Positions 58,335-61,844 of a DNA stretch of 61,844 bases are shown here, one piece after another. The notes beneath the pieces were generated by a model. That model did not search any database, was not told the DNA's origin, and saw nothing but the letters and a program-made list of their open reading frames with translations. The translations under genes were made by a program, and so were the position numbers. The stretch lies in NCBI GenBank assembly GCA_018303805.1, contig JAGVXL010000001.1, positions 1 through 61,844 on the forward strand, in the 5' to 3' direction. Within the stretch, counting starts at the first letter, position 1. Every line of letters starts with the position of its first letter. Origin of the DNA: Candidatus Pacearchaeota archaeon. Lineage in GTDB: Archaea > Nanobdellota > Nanobdellia > Pacearchaeales > DTIR01.

Positions 58335-59114
58335 ATGAAGCTTGGGGCAAAAATATTCTTGAAAAGGGACATAGATTTTCTTGAAAAGGTAATAGACCAA
58401 ATTGATTTCATAGAGACAATAGCCATCCACAGCCAGGATTACAGCTTTCTAAAAAAATACGGCAAGAAGATTGTTATCCACGCAGAGCACCAGAGCTTTG
58501 GCCCAAATCCTGCAGACAGCATGAAATCCAAGAGGAATTTAGAATCAATCACCTTTGCTTTGGAACTTGCGGATGAATTAAAAGCAAGCAAGGTAATATG
58601 CCATCCGGGGATTATATCAAATAAAAACTGCAATGAAAAAACCGCAATAAATTTTTTTAAGAAAATAAATGATGAGAGAATCCTTATAGAAAATCTGCCC
58701 TTGCTTGATTACAGAGGCAGGGCAATAGATGCTTTATGCTCTTTGCCAGAACCAACTGCAGCATTCTTGGAAAAAAGCAGCAAAAAACTCTGTTTTGATA
58801 TTTCACATGCGATAATATCAGCTCTTGCAAAAAACAGGGCAGATTACAATGAATTTTTAACTCCCTACCTTGCCCTTAACCCTTCACATTTCCACTTTTC
58901 AGATATTCTATTAAACAAAAAGAGAGACCACCTGCATTTTGGTGAAGGCAATCTCGACACAGATTATTACAGGAAACTCTTTCAAAATAATGCAGAAGTA
59001 ACGCTTGAAACGAGAAATAACGCAGCAAAATTGCTTGACGACATAAAAATCCTAAATCCTAGGGAAATCAGCAACCGTCTATATATACACGAGATTCTCC
59101 CAGATAGTTCTTAA
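58335..59114 (+). CDS. TIM-barrel protein, AP endonuclease/sugar isomerase family
   Basis: The 259-residue protein has the barrel-strand pattern of the xylose isomerase-like/endonuclease IV superfamily: IETIAIHSQDY, IVIHAEHQSFGPNP, VICHPG, ILIENLP, LCFDISHAI, HFHFSD and HLHFGEGNLD, which supply metal-binding His, Glu and Asp. Whether it is a nuclease or a sugar-phosphate isomerase cannot be told. It overlaps kamA convergently by 47 bases. Confidence 0.8.
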   Translation: MKLGAKIFLKRDIDFLEKVIDQIDFIETIAIHSQDYSFLKKYGKKIVIHAEHQSFGPNPADSMKSKRNLESITFALELADELKASKVICHPGIISNKNCNEKTAINFFKKINDERILIENLPLLDYRGRAIDALCSLPEPTAAFLEKSSKKLCFDISHAIISALAKNRADYNEFLTPYLALNPSHFHFSDILLNKKRDHLHFGEGNLDTDYYRKLFQNNAEVTLETRNNAAKLLDDIKILNPREISNRLYIHEILPDSS

Positions 59115-60174
59115 ATGATATCTCCCCTGTCTTTTTGTTGTAATCTTGCATATACTGGGGCAGAACAGGAACCTTCCCCCCCCCTTCAGGCAAATCAACG
59201 ACATAATGGGGAACAGCCATTCCAGAGATATACCCCCTCAGACCCCCCATAATCTCCATCCCATCCCTGACTTTTGTCCTGAAATGATTTGTGCCCCTTG
59301 TCAAATCTGCCTGGTAGATGTAGTAGGGCTTTACCCTCATCACGAGCAGTTTTTTCATTAATTTAGCCATGATTTTCCCATTATCATTGACGCCTTTCAA
59401 CAGCACAGTCTGATTTCCAAGCGGGATTCCAGCATCAGCAAGCATCTCGCATGCTTTCCTGCTTGCTTCAGTTATTTCGTTTGGATGATTAAAATGCGTG
59501 TTGATGTATAGGGGGTGATATTTTTTCAGCATCTCGCATAGAGAGGAAGTTATTCTTTGCGGCAGGGTGCAAGGCACTCTTGTGCCTATACGAATAATCT
59601 CAATGTGCCTTATTTCCCTTAAGCTTTTCAGTATCCATTCCAACTCATCGTCTTTGAGCAGCAGTGGGTCTCCTCCAGAAAGGATAACATCCCTCACTTC
59701 AGGATGCTCCCTGATGTAATCTATCCCTTTAAGTATCTGTTCTCTTGTCATTGTCATATAAGGCCTGCCAACCTTTCTTTTTCTTGTGCAGAATCTGCAA
59801 TACATCGCGCATTTATTTGATACGAGCATTAGTACCCTATCAGGATATCTGTGAGTCAAACCAGGAAAAGGAGAAAATTTCCTGTCATCTTCATGAAGCG
59901 GGTCATCAAATCCAAAGTCATCCTCAACCTCAAGAATGTTCGGGATGCATTGTTTCCAGACCGCATCATTCTTCCTCCTTACAAGGGAGAGATAGTAAGG
60001 GTTGATAAACAGGGGATATTTTTTTGAAACAACATCAATTTGCTGCTTATCAATCTCTATCTTGCATATTTTTACAAGCTCTTCGCTATTGCTGATTCCT
60101 TCTTCTAGAATTTCCTCCCAAAATTCCTTCTCTATAGAAACTTGTTTGTGAGAAAAACTTCTGCTATCCTTCAT
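59068..60174 (-). CDS. KamA family radical SAM aminomutase (lysine 2,3-aminomutase-like)
   Basis: The 368-residue protein has the radical-SAM cluster motif CAMYCRFCTRKRKVG (C-x3-C-x2-C), the following DVILSGGDPLLL, GNQTVLLKGVNDN, and the PLP-region HYVVDLPEGGGKVP. KamA moves an amino group between lysine C2 and C3, but family members also serve other substrates. Length is a little below the 400-420 of bacterial enzymes. The next genes on the strand are ATP-grasp ligases. Confidence 0.9.
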   Translation of the reverse strand: MKDSRSFSHKQVSIEKEFWEEILEEGISNSEELVKICKIEIDKQQIDVVSKKYPLFINPYYLSLVRRKNDAVWKQCIPNILEVEDDFGFDDPLHEDDRKFSPFPGLTHRYPDRVLMLVSNKCAMYCRFCTRKRKVGRPYMTMTREQILKGIDYIREHPEVRDVILSGGDPLLLKDDELEWILKSLREIRHIEIIRIGTRVPCTLPQRITSSLCEMLKKYHPLYINTHFNHPNEITEASRKACEMLADAGIPLGNQTVLLKGVNDNGKIMAKLMKKLLVMRVKPYYIYQADLTRGTNHFRTKVRDGMEIMGGLRGYISGMAVPHYVVDLPEGGGKVPVLPQYMQDYNKKTGEISFKNYLGESRVYIDGC

Positions 60175-60364
60175 TGGTGAGTATACTGGCCCTGGAAAAA
60201 CAAAGAACCATTAATGGTAAATTCATTTTTTATTTGATTATGATATCTTTATTCTATTGATTAGAGCTATTTTTTAAATCTTTTTCAATTATAATCGGAA
60301 ATAAAATGCATAACTTATATATAAACTTTGTTTTTTAACTTTGCAATGATTAAAACAAGGATTT
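60175..60364. other. A+T-rich intergenic region between kamA and the ATP-grasp genes
   Basis: No ORF or RNA seen. ACTTATATATAAAC (about 60308-60322) is a self-complementary TATA-like element that could drive kamA on the minus strand at a distance or an unseen plus transcript. Confidence 0.35.
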
Positions 60365-60935
60365 TTATTTCTTTTTATAAATTTTCTTCAATTTCTGGTA
60401 TCTTTCAGCTGCAGAATCAACGATTGTGTTGATTAAATCAGCATATGTCATGCCTGCGAGGTTTGCCTGCCTTGGCAGGATATATGAAGGGTCAATGCCT
60501 GCGATTGGATTCAGCTCAAGGACATATGGCTTTCCTGTCTTTTTATTCACCCTTATTTCCATTCTGCACCAGTCCCTGCAATTGCATGCATTGTATGATG
60601 CAACCGCCATGTTTTCCAATTTAGCTTTAAGTTCATCTGAAATCTGCGCCAATCTTGCGCCGCCCTTACCAGCGCGCTCTACATTGTATTTCCTGTGCAT
60701 TTTCTTCAGCAGGGGAATAACTGCCTCATCAGGCTCAAACAATGCAATCCCCTTGGGATCGAGATAAAATCTTTCCATTATAGGGAGAACTTTACTCCGG
60801 CTGCCATTGCCTAATATCCCGATTGAATATTCTGTCCCTTCAATGAACTCCTCAACCAGAACTTCCTGCCCGTATTCCCTGACAAGAAACGCAGCCTGCT
60901 TTCTCAGTTCAGATTTATTATACACAACAGATTTT
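60365..60935 (-). CDS. ATP-grasp ligase (D-Ala-D-Ala ligase-like) 1, C-terminal part
   Basis: The frame reads KSVVYNKSELRKQAAFLVREYGQEVLVEEFIEGTEYSIGILGN, then CRMEIRVNKKTGKPYVLELNPIAGIDP, which is the ATP-grasp catalytic half with metal-binding E/N residues (VLELNP). Its N-terminal half lies just upstream in a different frame (60934-61314), ending at GIPTPR. About 40-50 residues of the central domain, including the glycine loop, are missing between them. So this is either a deleted gene or an assembly join. Shares a 99-nt exact repeat with the paralogue at 61746. Confidence 0.75.
60837..60935. repeat. 99-nt exact repeat, copy 1
   Basis: This copy is identical to 61746-61844 over 99 bases, inside the two ligase genes (5'-CCTTCAATGAACTCCTC...CAACAGATTTT-3' on the plus strand). 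Flanks differ on the left; the right side of copy 2 is the window end. Confidence 0.9.
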
Positions 60936-61314
60936 ATCTGGGAGTTGGAATGCCATGATACAACAAAACTCTCTTAGTCATAATCTTATCAAGGCACAAA
61001 GCTAAGGAAAGGGGGTCAGAGCCAGTGTAGGGAATCTGCATCATCTCAAGCATAGAGGGAATCTCTGATTCCCTTGACTCTCCATGCAAGCCCTCAAAAA
61101 TATTAAACACCATGTCTATTTTGCCCCTCATATTGTATAATTTTCCATAGGCATTCTTATTGCAGTTTACCGCAAATGCTTTATGCCCCATTGATTCCAG
61201 GGACTTTTTAATTGCGTTTATTGTTGTCATGTTGTCCAGCTCGGCAATTACATCTATCTTGCTGCCCTTGAGCAATCTGCCTGTTATCAGATTAAAAGTT
61301 ATGGCTACTCTCAT
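60934..61314 (-). CDS. ATP-grasp ligase (D-Ala-D-Ala ligase-like) 1, N-terminal part
   Basis: The 126 residues begin MRVAITFNLITGRLLKG and contain VFNIFEGLHGESRESEIPSMLEMMQIPYTGSDPLSLALCLDKIMTKRVLLYHGIPTP, the N-terminal domain of D-Ala-D-Ala ligase-like enzymes (E-G-x-x-G-E-x-G-x-x-Q pattern as EGLHGESRES). The frame is closed right at the edge of the 99-nt repeat. It begins seven bases after the stop of paralogue 2. Confidence 0.75.
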   Translation of the reverse strand: MRVAITFNLITGRLLKGSKIDVIAELDNMTTINAIKKSLESMGHKAFAVNCNKNAYGKLYNMRGKIDMVFNIFEGLHGESRESEIPSMLEMMQIPYTGSDPLSLALCLDKIMTKRVLLYHGIPTPR

Positions 61315-61321
61315 TTTTTAA

Positions 61322-61844
61322 TTAAATTTTTATTCCACACCTCTTTAGTGAAACCTCAACCATCTTTTTTATCAGCTCATTGTAAGAAATTCCAGCGAGT
61401 CTTGCTGCCTTTGGAAACAGCGAAATGCTCTCCATGCTTGGCGAGAGCCCGGGTAAGGGATTTAATTCAAGAACATATGGCTTTCCATTCTTGTCAAGCC
61501 TGAAGTCAATCCTGCAGAAATCCCTGCACTTGGTTGCCCTGAATGCCCTGCCTGCAATCTCATAAATCTTTCTGCGTGCAGAGGCACCAATAGCCGCATG
61601 CCCGAAATATGCATCATCCTGCCCTATGTTTTTGGCCTCATAAGTTAAAACCCTGAACTTTTTAGGATACCTGTGAAGATAGGTTTCGAGGATAGGAAGG
61701 AACTCAAGTTTTTCATTCCCAATTACCGCAACAGTCAGGTCCTTGCCTTCAATGAACTCCTCAACCAGAACTTCCTGCCCGTATTCCCTGACAAGAAACG
61801 CAGCCTGCTTTCTCAGTTCAGATTTATTATACACAACAGATTTT
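61322..61844 (-). CDS. ATP-grasp ligase (D-Ala-D-Ala ligase-like) 2, C-terminal part cut by window edge
   Basis: The frame opens with the same SVVYNKSELRKQAAFLVREYGQEVLVEEFIEG as copy 1, then diverges: GKDLTVAVIGNEKLEFLPILETY, DDAYFGHAA and CRIDFRLDKNGKPYVLELNPLPGLSP. Metal-binding DFR and ELNP are intact. The rest lies beyond the window. The tandem pair could make peptide-like bonds; D-alanine is only the family name, since no peptidoglycan genes are visible. Confidence 0.8.
   Translation of the reverse strand, partial: KSVVYNKSELRKQAAFLVREYGQEVLVEEFIEGKDLTVAVIGNEKLEFLPILETYLHRYPKKFRVLTYEAKNIGQDDAYFGHAAIGASARRKIYEIAGRAFRATKCRDFCRIDFRLDKNGKPYVLELNPLPGLSPSMESISLFPKAARLAGISYNELIKKMVEVSLKRCGIKI
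61746..61844. repeat. 99-nt exact repeat, copy 2, at the window end
   Basis: This copy is identical to 60837-60935. That the sequence stops exactly where the match stops is typical of a de Bruijn contig end. Confidence 0.9.

Overview
The window reads as a contig from a low-GC archaeon of the DPANN kind, most likely the Woesearchaeota/Pacearchaeota/Nanoarchaeota group. The grounds are archaeal 16S and 23S rRNA in one operon with an intron-bearing tRNA-Ala(TGC) between them, an intron-bearing tRNA-Phe, a tRNA-Lys with no encoded CCA, an archaeal eno-rpsB pair, TATA-type promoters often close to the start codon, and a mixture of GGTGA and GGAGG ribosome sites that fits the 16S 3' end. The phylum-level placement is my inference from gene style (small secreted Cys-rich proteins, pilin-like KAALELSIS segments) and was not tested. 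The window ends exactly inside a 99-nt exact repeat, which looks like an assembly-graph contig end, and several genes near both ends are truncated or internally deleted.

Layout. 1-1078: tail of a P-type metal ATPase and a broken AIR-synthase-like gene. 1081-4239: minus-strand sulfur assimilation operon (AbrB-type regulator, cysK, a ThiS-TusA fusion, an APS/PAPS reductase, a TauE permease) with a perfect 16-bp palindrome in front. 4281-13961: nadA, a TtuA/Ncs6-type tRNA thiolase, a GNAT acetyltransferase, a short CooS-type CO dehydrogenase, thioredoxin, a glutamate-dehydrogenase-like protein lacking its catalytic residues, tRNA-Lys, enolase, ribosomal protein S2 and small proteins. 14000-19105: rRNA operon. 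19158-34790: accessory region holding a frameshifted PD-(D/E)XK nuclease, radC, a complete type I restriction-modification operon (hsdR...hsdS-hsdM) with toxin-antitoxin-like and unknown genes inside it, an ABC exporter, an AbrB-MNT-HEPN-like single-chain protein with its own operator, an orphan ParS/MbcA-type antitoxin, and an Xre-sigma70-region-4 chimera. 34965-50632: VIT-type transporter, circularly permuted GTPase, an HTH-TM-beta-propeller regulator, secreted and membrane proteins, a lipase-like hydrolase, a DUF362 protein, an HPr-domain protein, a nucleotidyltransferase, a bacterial-style RibBA fusion and a BCCP-like protein. 50998-61844: RNase P RNA, tRNA-Phe, a pilin-like membrane protein, a phosphoesterase, cysS, a small heat shock protein, a TIM-barrel protein, KamA, and tandem damaged ATP-grasp (D-Ala-D-Ala-ligase-like) genes.

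How they work together. The sulfur operon would take sulfate-derived APS/PAPS to sulfite and, after further reduction, to cysteine, with a carrier fusion perhaps feeding thiolation; the TtuA-like enzyme is a possible sulfur user. The accessory region is a defence island: restriction enzyme, PIN, RHH, DUF2283/DUF4258 and HEPN/MNT-type parts lie side by side, and it looks more A+T-rich than its flanks. Candidates for something new are the genes embedded in the type I operon (a 55-aa internally repeated basic protein, an RHH plus unknown 219-aa pair, and a membrane protein between hsdS and hsdM), the sigma-region-4 chimera, the transmembrane HTH-propeller regulator, the AbrB-MNT-HEPN chain and the catalytically stripped GDH.
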